A DNA stretch of 64,000 nt from Falsirhodobacter halotolerans (GCF_022899245.1 NZ_JALJAZ010000001.1:961501-1025500), one strand, 5' to 3'. Shown: positions 34,273 to 43,933, numbered from the stretch's first letter. Translations and numbers: made by a program. Notes: generated from the sequence alone by a model not told the origin.

Positions 34273-35379
34273 ATGACCCGTCACGCCACCATTGTCGGGG
34301 CCGGGGTTGCGGGCCTTGCCACGGCGTGTGCGCTGGCCCGGCGCGGGTGGTCGGTGGATGTGCTGGAGCAGGCCCCCGCGCTGACGCAGGTGGGGGCGGG
34401 GTTGCAGATCGCGCCGAACGGTCTGCGGGTGCTGGACGCTTTGGGGCTGGACGTGGATCACCTGCCGCAGGGGCGGGCGGTCACCTTGCGCGACGGCCCT
34501 TCGGGGCGGGCGGTCCTGCGGATGGCCTTGGGCGCGCGGGCCTGGCGGATGACGCACCGCGCCGATCTGATCGATATTCTTGCGGCGGGGGCGGAGGCGG
34601 CGGGCGCGCGACTGCACCTTGGGCGCACGGCGACCGTGGCGCAGGGGATCACCATCGCGGCCGACGGCCTGCATTCCCGGTTCCGCAGCGGCCTGAACGG
34701 CCCCGATGCCCCGACCTTCAGCGGCCATGTTGCCTGGCGCGCGACGATTCCCGGCGATGACGGTCCGCCCGAGGCGGAGGTCTTCATGGGCCCGGGCCGG
34801 CATCTTGTCACCTATCCCCTGCGCGGGGGGGCCCTGCGCAACATCGTGGCGGTGGAGGAACGCGGCACTTGGGCCGCCGAAAGCTGGTCGGCCCGTGACG
34901 CGTCGGGCGATCTTCAGCGCGCCTTCGCAGGCTTCTGCCCGCGGGTGCGCGCATGGCTGGACCCTGTGGCCGAGCCGTATCTTTGGGGCTTGTTCCTGCA
35001 TCCCGTGGCGGCGCGGTGGCATGGGGACGGGGTGTTTCTGGCCGGAGACGCCGCGCATCCCACATTGCCCTTCATGGCGCAGGGCGCGAACATGGCGCTG
35101 GAGGATGCCTGGGTACTGGCCGCCTGTCTGGACGGCCTGCCGCCGGATCGGGCGGGCGGAACCTATCAGGCGCTGCGGGCGCAGCGGTGCCGCCGCATCG
35201 TGGCCGTGGCGGCCGCGAACGCGCGCAACTATCATCTGGGCGGGGCCATGCGGCTGGCGGCGCAGGCGGCGCTGCGTCTGGCCGGGCGGATCGCGCCCGA
35301 AGCCCCTTTGCGCCGATACGACTGGATCTACGATTACGACGCGGTTCAGGCCGCAAGCTCGATCCAGACGGGAACGTGA
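34273..35379 (+). CDS. FAD-dependent monooxygenase (salicylate hydroxylase-like)
   Basis: Flavoprotein hydroxylase of 368 residues in the class A (UbiH/NahG-like) group. The N-terminal Rossmann motif is GAGVAGLATACAL, the middle AADGLHSRFR corresponds to the DG motif that binds FAD and NAD(P)H, and GDAAHPTLPFMAQGANMALEDA is the second FAD motif. The substrate cannot be deduced; neighbours (dksA, xthA) give no pathway hint. It starts 1 nt after the dksA stop, and its 3' end overlaps convergent xthA by 34 bp. Confidence 0.88.
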   Translation: MTRHATIVGAGVAGLATACALARRGWSVDVLEQAPALTQVGAGLQIAPNGLRVLDALGLDVDHLPQGRAVTLRDGPSGRAVLRMALGARAWRMTHRADLIDILAAGAEAAGARLHLGRTATVAQGITIAADGLHSRFRSGLNGPDAPTFSGHVAWRATIPGDDGPPEAEVFMGPGRHLVTYPLRGGALRNIVAVEERGTWAAESWSARDASGDLQRAFAGFCPRVRAWLDPVAEPYLWGLFLHPVAARWHGDGVFLAGDAAHPTLPFMAQGANMALEDAWVLAACLDGLPPDRAGGTYQALRAQRCRRIVAVAAANARNYHLGGAMRLAAQAALRLAGRIAPEAPLRRYDWIYDYDAVQAASSIQTGT

Positions 35380-36125
35380 TCGGACGGTTTTTCGCCCGCC
35401 CGCACGTCCCGGTCGATCGCCACATCCGTCATCAGATCCGCCGCCTGCGGCGAGAGCAGCAGATGATCGATGCGGATGCCGTTGTTGCGCGGCCACGCCT
35501 GCGCCTGATAATCCCAGAACGAATAATGCCCCGGCCCCTGAACACGGGCGCGAAACGCCTCGGTCAGGCCCAGGTTCACGATCCGGCGGAAGGCGGCCCG
35601 GGTGGCCGGCAGGAACAGCGCATCCTCGCGCCAGCCATCGGGCTTGGCCGCGTCCTCGGGCTGGGGAATGACGTTATAGTCGCCGGCGAAGACCAACGGC
35701 TCCTCGGTGGTCAGAAGTTCGGCCACCCGCGCTTCCATCCGTGCCATCCACGCCAGCTTGTAATCGTATTTCGGCCCCGGCGCGGGGTTGCCGTTGGGCA
35801 GATAGAGGCCGCAGACCCGCACGGCACGATCCCCGATCACCGTCGCCTCGATCCAGCGGCTTTGTTCGTCCGTCTCATCGCCGGGCAGGCCGCGCACCAC
35901 ATCCTCCAACGGCAGGCGGGACAGGATCGCGACCCCGTTGAAGCCCTTCTGCCCGTGGGTTTCGACGCGGTAGCCCTTGTCCTCGATCAACTCTCTCGGG
36001 AATGTTTCATCCGTGGATTTGATTTCCTGAAGCAGCACCACGTCGGGCGACGCCTCGTCCAGCCAGGACAGAAGCGCCTCGATCCGGGCCTTGACGCCAT
36101 TGATGTTGAATGTCGCGATTTTCAT
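35346..36125 (-). CDS. xthA: Exodeoxyribonuclease III (AP endonuclease)
   Basis: Repairs abasic sites and degrades DNA 3' ends. It has 259 residues with all motifs of the exonuclease III fold: NINGVKAR, LQEIKSTDE (metal-binding Glu), YLPNGNP, GDYNVIP, RIDHLLLS and the catalytic SDHVPVW at the end. ATG 36125 gives the standard MKIATFNING start; 12 upstream open codons are ignored. The last 34 bp overlap the convergent monooxygenase gene. Confidence 0.96.
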   Translation of the reverse strand: MKIATFNINGVKARIEALLSWLDEASPDVVLLQEIKSTDETFPRELIEDKGYRVETHGQKGFNGVAILSRLPLEDVVRGLPGDETDEQSRWIEATVIGDRAVRVCGLYLPNGNPAPGPKYDYKLAWMARMEARVAELLTTEEPLVFAGDYNVIPQPEDAAKPDGWREDALFLPATRAAFRRIVNLGLTEAFRARVQGPGHYSFWDYQAQAWPRNNGIRIDHLLLSPQAADLMTDVAIDRDVRAGEKPSDHVPVWIELAA

Positions 36126-36161
36126 GGCCACAGGCTTACGACGCCGAAGCGCGCCGCGCAA

Positions 36162-36494
36162 TCACATCGAAAAGCTGATGCCGCAGCCGCAGGACGACGC
36201 CGCGTTCGGATTCTGCACCACGAAGCGCGCGCCGATCAGTTCCTCGGTGAAATCGATCACGGCATTCGACAGGAAGGGCAGTGACACGCTGTCAACCAGC
36301 ACCTGCGCGCCGTCCTTTTCCAGCACCAGATCGTCGTCCGTCGCGTCGTCCAGCTTGATGTCATACTGGAACCCCGAACAGCCGCCGCCTTCCACCGCCA
36401 CGCGCAGGGGGCGGGCGTGGCCGGTATCCTCGGCAATTTCGGCCAGGCGGGCGAAGGCCCGGTCCGTCACGCGGGGGGGGAGTGTCATCTCCAT
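36162..36494 (-). CDS. erpA: IscA/ErpA-type iron-sulfur cluster carrier
   Basis: A-type carrier that passes Fe-S clusters to target enzymes. The three conserved cysteines are present in GGGCSGFQY and SSCGCGISF at the C-terminus. The frame is open to ATG 36530, but homologues begin close to TLPPRVTDRAFARL, so I use ATG 36494 (110 residues); ATGs at 36512 and 36530 are alternatives and none has a clear ribosome site. It lies divergent from dgt and upstream of xthA on the same strand. Confidence 0.9.
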   Translation of the reverse strand: MEMTLPPRVTDRAFARLAEIAEDTGHARPLRVAVEGGGCSGFQYDIKLDDATDDDLVLEKDGAQVLVDSVSLPFLSNAVIDFTEELIGARFVVQNPNAASSCGCGISFSM

Positions 36495-36570
36495 GGCGAA
36501 AATCCGTGTCATTTCTGCGGTAGACCCCATATAGGATGCAGTAAAACGACGAACAAGAACAGGCCGATTT

Positions 36571-37701
36571 ATGACCGCCCCCTATGCCTGCCAGCCCGCA
36601 CAGTCGCGTGGGCGGCTTTACGGCGAAAATCTCTCCTCCTTTCGTTCGGCCTTTCAGCGGGATCGTGACCGGATCATTCATTCGTCGGCCTTTCGCCGTC
36701 TGAAGCACAAGACCCAGGTGTTCGTGGAGCATGAGGGCGATTATTACCGCACCCGCCTGACCCACACGCTGGAGGTGGCGCAGGTGGCGCGCACCATCGC
36801 CGGGGTCCTGGGCCTGAACACCGATCTGGCCGAGGCGATCGCGCTGGCCCACGATCTGGGCCACACCCCTTTCGGCCACACGGGCGAGGATGCGATGGCC
36901 CGTCTGATGGCCCCCTATGGCGGGTTCGACCACAACGCGCAGGCGCTGCGGATCGTGACGAAGCTGGAACGGCATTACGCCGAATTCGACGGCCTGAACC
37001 TGACATGGGAAACGCTGGAGGGGATCGCCAAGCACAACGGTCCGGTGACCGGCGATCTGCCCTATGCGCTGGCCGAGGCGAATGCCGAATGGGATCTGGA
37101 GCTGCACACCTTCGCCAGCGCCGAGGCGCAGGTGGCGGCGATTGCCGATGACGTCGCCTATTCCCATCACGACCTGCATGACGGCCTGCGCTCGGGCCTG
37201 TTCGACGAAAACGATCTGATGGACCTGCCGATCACCGGCCCGGCCTTTGCGGCGGTGGACCGGCTTTATCCCGGCCTCGACCCCTCGCGCCGACGGCATG
37301 AGGCGCTGCGGCGCGTGTTCGGTGCGCTGGTGGAAGATGTGATCCACATCGCCCAGAACCGGCTGGAGGCCGCCGCCCCGAAATCGGTGGAAGACATCCG
37401 GGCGATGGATCAGACGGTCATCCGCTTTTCCAAGCCGATGTATCAGGAGTTGAAAGTCATCCGCCATTTTCTGTTCACCCGCATGTATCGCGCCCCGTCC
37501 GTGATGGTGGAGCGCGCCCGGGTGACCGAGGCGGTGGACGGGCTGTTCGGCCTGTTCATGGCCAACCCCGCGCTTCTGCCCGCCGAATGGCGGCAGGGCC
37601 TGCCCGAGGGGGACGAGGTGCAATTCGCCCGCCACGTTGCCGATTATGTAGCGGGGATGACCGACCGCTATGCCTTACAGCAACACGCGCGGCTTGGCTG
37701 A
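36571..37701 (+). CDS. dgt: dNTP triphosphohydrolase, dGTPase-like (HD domain)
   Basis: Hydrolyses dNTPs to nucleosides and triphosphate. It has 376 residues of the short Dgt-like family. The HD metal site is seen as RLTHTLEVAQ, then ALAHDLGHTPFGHTGED, and the distal Asp in DDVAYSHHDLHDG. The N-terminal RDRDRIIHSSAFRRLKHKTQVF is typical. Its last 27 bp overlap convergent dsbB. Confidence 0.94.
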   Translation: MTAPYACQPAQSRGRLYGENLSSFRSAFQRDRDRIIHSSAFRRLKHKTQVFVEHEGDYYRTRLTHTLEVAQVARTIAGVLGLNTDLAEAIALAHDLGHTPFGHTGEDAMARLMAPYGGFDHNAQALRIVTKLERHYAEFDGLNLTWETLEGIAKHNGPVTGDLPYALAEANAEWDLELHTFASAEAQVAAIADDVAYSHHDLHDGLRSGLFDENDLMDLPITGPAFAAVDRLYPGLDPSRRRHEALRRVFGALVEDVIHIAQNRLEAAAPKSVEDIRAMDQTVIRFSKPMYQELKVIRHFLFTRMYRAPSVMVERARVTEAVDGLFGLFMANPALLPAEWRQGLPEGDEVQFARHVADYVAGMTDRYALQQHARLG

Positions 37702-38160
37702 CGCCCGCGCCGCGATCAGCCAGACGGCCACGAGGACCAGCGACAGGATGGCGTTCCACGACGCCATCGACAGCCCCCACATCGACCAGGCGACCTGATC
37801 GCACATCACCAGATGCACGGGCGCGTCGGTGGACAGAAGGTCGGCCCCCGACAGACCGGACAGCGCGTTGCCCGCACCGGTGCAGCTGGCCGGGCCCTCC
37901 CACCATTTCCGTTCCACCCCGGTGTGAAAGATGCCGATGGCCGCGCTGGTCAGCGGGCCCAGCGCGCCGATCCGCATCAACCACGGGCGCGGCATCGCCA
38001 GCGCCACGGCCCCCACGATCACCGCCGCCAGATGTGGCCAACGCTGATAAAGGCACATCGGACAGGGGGCCAGCCCGCCGATATACTGGAAGGCCAGCGC
38101 CCCAAGAAGCAGCGCCCCCGATCCCGCCGCGGCCAGCGCCGCCCATACCCGTCCCGTCAT
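37675..38160 (-). CDS. dsbB: Disulfide bond formation protein DsbB
   Basis: Inner-membrane protein that reoxidises DsbA using quinone. It has 161 residues and four helices. The first periplasmic loop has the redox pair CPMC (APCPMCLYQRWP); the second has a pair spaced C...C (ASCTGAG and VMCDQVAW). The sequence layout is canonical. Its stop lies inside the end of the convergent dgt gene. Confidence 0.92.
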   Translation of the reverse strand: MTGRVWAALAAAGSGALLLGALAFQYIGGLAPCPMCLYQRWPHLAAVIVGAVALAMPRPWLMRIGALGPLTSAAIGIFHTGVERKWWEGPASCTGAGNALSGLSGADLLSTDAPVHLVMCDQVAWSMWGLSMASWNAILSLVLVAVWLIAARASAKPRVLL

Positions 38161-38259
38161 CTGTCGCCCTTTGCATTCCGTGCCGCGACCATAGGCGTCT
38201 GTCGCGGAACCGGAAGGCGAATTTCACCGTCATCGCGCAGGCGTGAGGGGGCACGCCCT

Positions 38260-38913
38260 TCAGCGCGCAAGGGCGCGGGCCAGAAACGTCCCCAGGATCG
38301 CCGAGCCGCGGGCGGACGGGTGCGTCCGGTCCGGGCCAAGAAGCCCCGGATCGGAGGGGGGCATCACCGCTTCGGAATCAACGAAATACACCCCGTCATG
38401 CGCGCGGGCATAGGTGGCGATGCGGGTTTCCAGCTTGCCCAGCGCGGCGCTGCACCCCGCGAACGAGGCCGATTGCGGCGCCTGATAATACCCCATCCAC
38501 ATGACACTTGCGCCGGTGCGGCGGGCGCGCGCGATCAGGTCGGGAATGGCCCCCGCGGTGGCATCGGGCGACATCAGCGCGTCGATCTCGGCCTCGCACG
38601 GGCCGCAGCCGCAGGTTCCCACCAGATCGTTGGCCCCGCCGTTCATCACGATCCAGTTCCAGCGACCGTCCGGCAACTGGTTCGGAATGCTCAGCCCCAC
38701 CAGCGCCGCGGCCGCGCCGGGCATCATGCGGGCCCCGGCGCGGGCACGGGTGATGACGGGGCGGTCCAGATCGGCGCCGATCGTCTTTCCCACCGCGCCG
38801 TTGTTCCAAGCCAGAACGGAATCGCCCATGACCAGGATGTCGCCGCTGGCGTTCCGCGACGCGGCCCCGCAGGCGGTGAGGCCGCACAGGGCCAGGATCA
38901 GGATCATGCGCAT
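38260..38913 (-). CDS. SGNH/GDSL-family hydrolase, predicted lipoprotein
   Basis: Exported esterase-like protein of 217 residues. The signal peptide ends in a lipobox LTAC (Cys15), so it is probably membrane-anchored. The SGNH blocks are visible: GDS in VMGDSVLAWNNG, the GxND block in MNGGANDLVG, and DRTHPS with catalytic Asp/His near the C-terminus. A CGCGPC cluster may form disulfides, fitting dsbB next door. The substrate is unknown. ATG 38913 is chosen because it starts the signal peptide. Confidence 0.85.
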   Translation of the reverse strand: MRMILILALCGLTACGAASRNASGDILVMGDSVLAWNNGAVGKTIGADLDRPVITRARAGARMMPGAAAALVGLSIPNQLPDGRWNWIVMNGGANDLVGTCGCGPCEAEIDALMSPDATAGAIPDLIARARRTGASVMWMGYYQAPQSASFAGCSAALGKLETRIATYARAHDGVYFVDSEAVMPPSDPGLLGPDRTHPSARGSAILGTFLARALAR

Positions 38914-39067
38914 TCGGGTCGTTCCTCCGGCCGTCATCATGCCCGGCGTGGTCCGGTTCGACAAGGGGCGGCCCGACGCGTGGGGGGTTTGCTTTGGCCA
39001 CGACCTCTGCCTACAAAAGTGGGCAGAGGCCTTGACGACCGGCTGACATCACCTGACGGAGGACACC

Positions 39068-40579
39068 TTGGATCATCACAGCACCCTCGCCCGCATCGGC
39101 CATCACATCGGTGGGGTGCCCGTCGCGGATGGCGACGCCCCCGCCCAGGACGTGACCAACCCGGCCACCGGCGCCGTGACCGGGCAGGTGGCGTTGGCCC
39201 GTGCCGAAACGGTCGACCGCGCGGTGGCGGCGGCCAAGGCGGCGTTTCCCGCGTGGCGCGATACGCCCCCGATCCGGCGCGCGCGGTTGATGAACGCGTT
39301 TCTGGCGCTGGTGCGCACGAAGAAGGACGATCTGGCCCACGCGATCACCGCCGAACATGGCAAGGTCTTCACCGACGCGCAGGGTGAGGTGGAGCGCGGG
39401 ATCGACATCATCGAATTCGCCTGCGGCATTCCGCAGCTTCTGAAGGGCGATTACACCGAACAGGTGTCGCAGGGCATGGACAACTGGACCCTGCGCCAGC
39501 CCCTCGGGGTGGTGGCGGGGATCACGCCGTTCAACTTTCCGGTCATGGTGCCGATGTGGATGTTCCCCGTGGCCATCGCGACGGGCAACACCTTCGTTCT
39601 GAAACCGTCGCCCACGGATCCCTCGGCCTCGTTGCTGATGGCCGATCTGATGGTGCAGGCGGGCTTTCCCGAAGGCGTGTTCAACGTGGTGCAGGGCGAC
39701 AAGGTGGCGGTGGACGCGCTCTTGGCGCATCCCGACGTGAAGGCCGTGTCCTTCGTCGGATCGACCCCCATTGCGAACTACATCTATGAGACCGGGGCGC
39801 GGCAGGGCAAGCGGGTGCAGGCGCTGGGCGGGGCCAAGAACCACATGATGATCATGCCCGACGCCGATATGGACAAGGCGGCGGATGCGCTGATCGGCGC
39901 GGGTTTCGGATCGGCGGGCGAGCGTTGCATGGCGATCTCGGTCGCAGTGATGGTGGGCGATGCGGGCGACCGTCTGATCCCGGCCCTGAAGGCGCGGGCC
40001 GAGGCGTTGAAGATCCGAAACGGCACCGATCTCGAAGCCGAGATGGGGCCGATCGTCACCGCCGCCGCGCGGGACCGCATCGCAAGCTATATCGAGGCGG
40101 GGGTGGCCGAGGGGGCCGATCTGGTGGTCGATGGGCGCGGGTTCACCGTTCCGGGGCATGAGAACGGCTTCTGGCTGGGGGCCACGCTGTTCGACCGGGT
40201 GACGCCGGACATGAAAATCTATCGCGAGGAGATTTTCGGGCCCGTCCTGTCCTGCCTGCGCGTGGACAGCTTTGCCAAGGGTCTGCAGCTGATCAACGAT
40301 CATGAATTCGGCAATGGCGTGTCGCTGTTCACCCGCGACGGCCATCTCGCGCGCGAATTCGGGCGTCAGGTGCAGGTGGGTATGGTCGGCATCAACGTCC
40401 CGATCCCGGTGCCGATGGCGTGGCACGGCTTTGGCGGCTGGAAGCGCAGCCTGTTTGGCGACATGCACGCCTATGGTGAGGAAGGCGTGCGCTTCTATAC
40501 CAAGCAGAAGTCGATCATGCAGCGTTGGCCCGAAAGCATTGTCGAGGGGGCGGAGTTCACGATGCCTGTCGCGCGCTGA
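39068..40579 (+). CDS. mmsA: CoA-acylating methylmalonate-semialdehyde dehydrogenase
   Basis: Oxidises (methyl)malonate semialdehyde to acyl-CoA with release of CO2, in valine, pyrimidine or inositol breakdown. It has 503 residues of the aldehyde dehydrogenase superfamily. The NAD site is around [21 protein letters not shown], the catalytic Cys is in [11 protein letters not shown], and [13 protein letters not shown] is typical of MmsA. The start is TTG 39068 with GGAGG 5 nt upstream; no suitable ATG is near. It is followed after 90 bp by the IclR-led sugar-acid cassette, but a metabolic link is not proven. Confidence 0.92.
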   Translation: MDHHSTLARIGHHIGGVPVADGDAPAQDVTNPATGAVTGQVALARAETVDRAVAAAKAAFPAWRDTPPIRRARLMNAFLALVRTKKDDLAHAITAEHGKVFTDAQGEVERGIDIIEFACGIPQLLKGDYTEQVSQGMDNWTLRQPLGVVAGITPFNFPVMVPMWMFPVAIATGNTFVLKPSPTDPSASLLMADLMVQAGFPEGVFNVVQGDKVAVDALLAHPDVKAVSFVGSTPIANYIYETGARQGKRVQALGGAKNHMMIMPDADMDKAADALIGAGFGSAGERCMAISVAVMVGDAGDRLIPALKARAEALKIRNGTDLEAEMGPIVTAAARDRIASYIEAGVAEGADLVVDGRGFTVPGHENGFWLGATLFDRVTPDMKIYREEIFGPVLSCLRVDSFAKGLQLINDHEFGNGVSLFTRDGHLAREFGRQVQVGMVGINVPIPVPMAWHGFGGWKRSLFGDMHAYGEEGVRFYTKQKSIMQRWPESIVEGAEFTMPVAR

Positions 40580-40669
40580 TGTCGGATCGTCCCACTATTT
40601 GAACATGACGTATTTTATTTGACACCTTGCCCCGCAGACCCCATCACGGTCGGCGGGGGAGGGACAGGG

Positions 40670-41458
40670 ATGGATGATCGCCACACCGAGGATCGACGTC
40701 CGGTGCCGGGCACGCAGACCCTGTCACGCGGGCTGCGTCTTCTGGAGCATGTGGGCGCAGGGGTCACCGATCTGCGCGGCCTGTCCGAACGGATGGGCGC
40801 GCCGCGCAGCACCGTGGCCCGCATGTTGGCCAATCTGGTGGCCGAGGGGTATCTGCACCACGTCCCCTATCAGGGCTATTCCCTCGGCACCAAGCTGATT
40901 CTGCTTGGGCAGCGCGCGCGGGAGCAGCGTCCGCTGACCGCTCTGGCCCGCTCTCAGCTGGAGGCGCTGGCCCGCGCGACCTGCGACACGGTTCATCTGG
41001 GCACGTTGGACGCGGGCGAGGTGCTGTATCTGGACAAGGTGGCCGGGTCGCGGGGGCTTGAGATGCGCTCGCGCGTGGGGGCGCGGATGCCCATCGCCTC
41101 GACCGGGTTGGGCAAGGCGATGATGATCGGCCTGCCCGAAGAAACCTGGCCCGACGCCCATGGCCGGGCGGTGATATTCGCCGCCGCCCCGAACCGCCCC
41201 GACATGCGCGATTACGCCACCCTGGCCGATGATCTGCGCCAGTCCCGCGCGCGCGGTTTCGCCGTCGATCTGGAGGAGAACGAGTTCGGCATTCGCTGCG
41301 TCGCGGCCCCCTTGCGGGATGCGACGGGGGCGGTGGTCGGCGCGATCAGCGTGGCAAGCGCGGTGACCTTCCTGCCCGAGCCACGACTGCACGATCTGGG
41401 CCCCGATGTGGTCCGGGCGGCGAACGAAATTTCGATGGTCTTGGGGTGGACGGGATGA
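40670..41458 (+). CDS. IclR-family transcriptional regulator of the sugar-acid cassette
   Basis: A 262-residue regulator with an N-terminal winged helix (about residues 18-75: LRGLSERMGAPRSTVARMLANLVAEG) and an IclR effector domain (LYLDKVAGSRGLEMRSRVG, then GLGKAMM and the C-terminal GIRCVAAPLRDATGAVVGAISVA). It overlaps dgoK by ATGA (41455-41458), so it is the first gene of the operon it presumably controls. The effector is probably a 2-keto-3-deoxy sugar acid or its parent, inferred from neighbours. ATG 40670 is chosen over an upstream start at 40619 because of the conserved length. Confidence 0.9.
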   Translation: MDDRHTEDRRPVPGTQTLSRGLRLLEHVGAGVTDLRGLSERMGAPRSTVARMLANLVAEGYLHHVPYQGYSLGTKLILLGQRAREQRPLTALARSQLEALARATCDTVHLGTLDAGEVLYLDKVAGSRGLEMRSRVGARMPIASTGLGKAMMIGLPEETWPDAHGRAVIFAAAPNRPDMRDYATLADDLRQSRARGFAVDLEENEFGIRCVAAPLRDATGAVVGAISVASAVTFLPEPRLHDLGPDVVRAANEISMVLGWTG

Positions 41459-42402
41459 CGAACGAACTGGTCGCTCTGGATTGGGGCACAAGTAGCCTGC
41501 GGGCCTTTCTGATGCGTGACGGGCAGGTGGTGGCGGAACGCACCAGTCCTCACGGCATCCAGAACCTGCCCACGGGCGGGTTCGCCGGGGCCTTCGCCGA
41601 CATTTGCGGCGATTGGGTGGCGCAGGGGCGCCCGGTGGTCGCGGGCGGCATGGTCGGGTCGCAACAGGGCTGGGCCGAGGCGCCCTATGCGCGCTGCCCC
41701 GCGCGGCTGGAGGATCTGATCGGGCAGGGGGCCGAGGTGGCTTTGCCCCAGGGCGGGGTTCTGCACATCGTGCCGGGTGTTCTTCTGGATACGCCGGGCG
41801 CCCCGCCCGACGTGATGCGCGGCGAGGAGGTGCAGATCGCGGGCGCCATCGCCGACCGGCCCGATCTGGCGGCGCGGGCCTTGTTCGTTCTGCCCGGCAC
41901 CCATTCCAAATGGGTTCTGGTGGAGGGGGGGCGGATCGTCACCTTCGCCACCTACATGACGGGTGAGATGTTTGCCCTTTTGCGCGGCCATTCGATCCTG
42001 GGGCGTCTGATGACCGATGCCCCGGCCTTTGGTGCCGATGCGTTCGATCGCGGCGTCGGGTTGGCGCGGCAAGGCGGGGCGGGCGATCTGACGCGGCAGA
42101 TCTTTTCGGCCCGCACCATGGGGCTGACCGGACGTCTGCCCGGATCGGGGTTGGCCGATTACCTGTCGGGCCTGTTGATCGGGAGCGAAATCCGGTCGGC
42201 GGCGCGGATGCGGGACGCCGCCTCCCCCCCCGTATTGATGATCGGCGACGGGGCCTTGTGCGACCGATACCGCAGGGCGCTGACGATCTGCGGGATCGAG
42301 GTCGCGGCCCAGCTTGGCAACACCGCGCCGCATGGGCTGTGGCGCTTTGCCGAAATCCGTGGCCTTGTGACGGCGGCCCCACCCAAGGATGCGCGTGCAT
42401 GA
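41455..42402 (+). CDS. dgoK: 2-Dehydro-3-deoxygalactonokinase
   Basis: Phosphorylates 2-keto-3-deoxygalactonate at C6 in the DeLey-Doudoroff route. It has 315 residues of the DgoK family with an actin-like ATPase fold: LDWGTSSLRAFLM (phosphate-1 loop), GMVGSQQGW (substrate side), LPGTHSKWV and GLTGRLPGSGLADYLSGLLIGSE. Start 41455 overlaps iclR and the stop overlaps the next gene (42399-42402). It works with DgoA two genes downstream. Confidence 0.93.
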   Translation: MTNELVALDWGTSSLRAFLMRDGQVVAERTSPHGIQNLPTGGFAGAFADICGDWVAQGRPVVAGGMVGSQQGWAEAPYARCPARLEDLIGQGAEVALPQGGVLHIVPGVLLDTPGAPPDVMRGEEVQIAGAIADRPDLAARALFVLPGTHSKWVLVEGGRIVTFATYMTGEMFALLRGHSILGRLMTDAPAFGADAFDRGVGLARQGGAGDLTRQIFSARTMGLTGRLPGSGLADYLSGLLIGSEIRSAARMRDAASPPVLMIGDGALCDRYRRALTICGIEVAAQLGNTAPHGLWRFAEIRGLVTAAPPKDARA

Positions 42403-43322
42403 ACATCGTCATTGCCGATCCCGATCACGAAGCGCACCCCGCCGTCGACGCGGCGGGCCTGACAGCCACCCCCATCCCCTGCGGGACGCAGGATGACCTG
42501 ATCCAAGGCGCGCAGGGGGCGGGGATCATCCTTGCGGGGCCGGTTGATTTCACCGCGGATGGTCTGGCGGCGCTGCCCGATCTGCGGCTGATCGTGCGCC
42601 TGGCGCCGGGTGGGACGATCGACTGGGCGGCGGCGCGGCGGATGGGGGTGGCGGTGAGCGACCCTGCCGAAGCCGACGCGCCCGAGGCCGCTGACCATGC
42701 GATTGCCCTGACCCTGACGCTGCTGCGCAAGATCCCCGCCATGACGGCGGCCACCCGCAGCGGCATCTGGGACCACGCGCTGGCCCGCCCCCTGCGTCGG
42801 CATTCGGAATTGACGGTCGGCCTGATCGGGGCCGGGCCGGTGGGCATGGATTACGCGACAAAGATGGGGGCGCTGGGCTTTCGCACGCTGGTTCACGATC
42901 CGCTCGACATCACCGGGGCGGTCTTGGGCGACGTGATCGAGCTTTCGGACGTGATCGCCGTCTTCGCGTTGCTGACCGAGGCCACGCGCGATCTGCTGGA
43001 TGCCGCGATGTTCGACCGGATGAAGACCGGCGTTTACGTCATCAGCCTGGCGGAGGGCGGCATTCTTGACGAAGACGCGCTGGCCGAGGCGCTGCGCACG
43101 GGCAAGGTCGCGGGCGCGGGCATCGACCGGACGCGGATCGAACCCTTGCCCGCCGACAGCGCGCTGCGCGAATTCGACACCTGTCTCATCACGCCGCACA
43201 TGGCTTGGTATTCCGAAGATGCCGTGCGCGACCTGCACCGCCGCGCGGCCGAGGAGGCCGTCCGTTTCGCCCGGGGCGAGCCCATCCTGTGGCCCGCCCC
43301 CGCACTTGAGGAGCCGACATGA
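42399..43322 (+). CDS. D-2-hydroxyacid dehydrogenase-like protein lacking the catalytic arginine
   Basis: A 307-residue member of the D-isomer-specific 2-hydroxyacid dehydrogenase family. The NAD-binding GLIGAGPVGM (GxGxxG at 144-149) and D168 (VHDPLD) are intact. At the position of the catalytic Arg in the usual N-x-A-R-G-G motif the sequence reads ISLAEGG, with Glu at residue 219 (codon 43053-43055). The catalytic Glu (E248, RIEPLP) and His (H267, TPHMAW) remain. It is overlapped on both sides by dgoK and dgoA, so it belongs to the cassette, but normal dehydrogenase chemistry is doubtful. Confidence 0.85.
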   Translation: MNIVIADPDHEAHPAVDAAGLTATPIPCGTQDDLIQGAQGAGIILAGPVDFTADGLAALPDLRLIVRLAPGGTIDWAAARRMGVAVSDPAEADAPEAADHAIALTLTLLRKIPAMTAATRSGIWDHALARPLRRHSELTVGLIGAGPVGMDYATKMGALGFRTLVHDPLDITGAVLGDVIELSDVIAVFALLTEATRDLLDAAMFDRMKTGVYVISLAEGGILDEDALAEALRTGKVAGAGIDRTRIEPLPADSALREFDTCLITPHMAWYSEDAVRDLHRRAAEEAVRFARGEPILWPAPALEEPT

Positions 43323-43933
43323 ACTTTGAAACCGCCTTCACCGCCTGCCCGCTGGTCGCGATCCTGCGCGGCCTGACCCCGGACGAGGCGCTGCCCGTGG
43401 GGGAGGCGCTGGTCGCGGCGGGCATCACCCTGCTGGAGGTGCCGCTGAATTCACCCCGCCCGCTGGACAGCATCGCCGCGCTGGCGGATGGACTGGAAGG
43501 GCGGGCCGTGGTGGGGGCGGGCACCGTTCTGACGCCGCAGGCGGCGGAGGATGTGGTGCAGGCCGGGGGGCGGATCATCGTCATGCCCCATGCCGATACG
43601 GCGGTCATTGCGCGGGCGAAGGCGCTGGGCGCCGCCTGCGTGCCCGGGGTCGCCACCCCGACCGAGGCCTTTGCCGCGCTGGCCGCCGGGGCCGATGCGC
43701 TCAAGATCTTTCCGGCGGAGTTGGTCAGCCCGGCGGCGGTGAAGGCGATGCTGGCCGTCCTGCCCAAGGGGGTGCGGCTGCTGCCCGTGGGGGGAATCAC
43801 CCCGGCGGGAATGGCGCCCTACCGCACGGTGGGCGTGGCGGGATTCGGCCTTGGTTCGGCGCTTTACGCCCCAGGTACCCCGGCGGAGGAGGTGGGCCGC
43901 CGCGCCCGCGCCTTCCAGGAGGCCTTCGCATGA
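43319..43933 (+). CDS. dgoA: 2-Dehydro-3-deoxy-6-phosphogalactonate aldolase
   Basis: Cleaves KDPGal to pyruvate and glyceraldehyde 3-phosphate. It has 204 residues, homologous to Eda: catalytic Glu in LEVPLNSPRPLDS, Schiff-base Lys in ALKIFPAE, phosphate loop LLPVGGITP. LNSPRPLDS and AILRGLTPDEA are more like DgoA than Eda. It partners with DgoK and overlaps genes on both sides (ATGA each time). Confidence 0.93.
   Translation: MNFETAFTACPLVAILRGLTPDEALPVGEALVAAGITLLEVPLNSPRPLDSIAALADGLEGRAVVGAGTVLTPQAAEDVVQAGGRIIVMPHADTAVIARAKALGAACVPGVATPTEAFAALAAGADALKIFPAELVSPAAVKAMLAVLPKGVRLLPVGGITPAGMAPYRTVGVAGFGLGSALYAPGTPAEEVGRRARAFQEAFA

Noticed and set aside
43319-43933. Naming this gene a second eda
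   Set aside because: Sequence features and the dgoK/IclR context favour the KDPGal aldolase DgoA.
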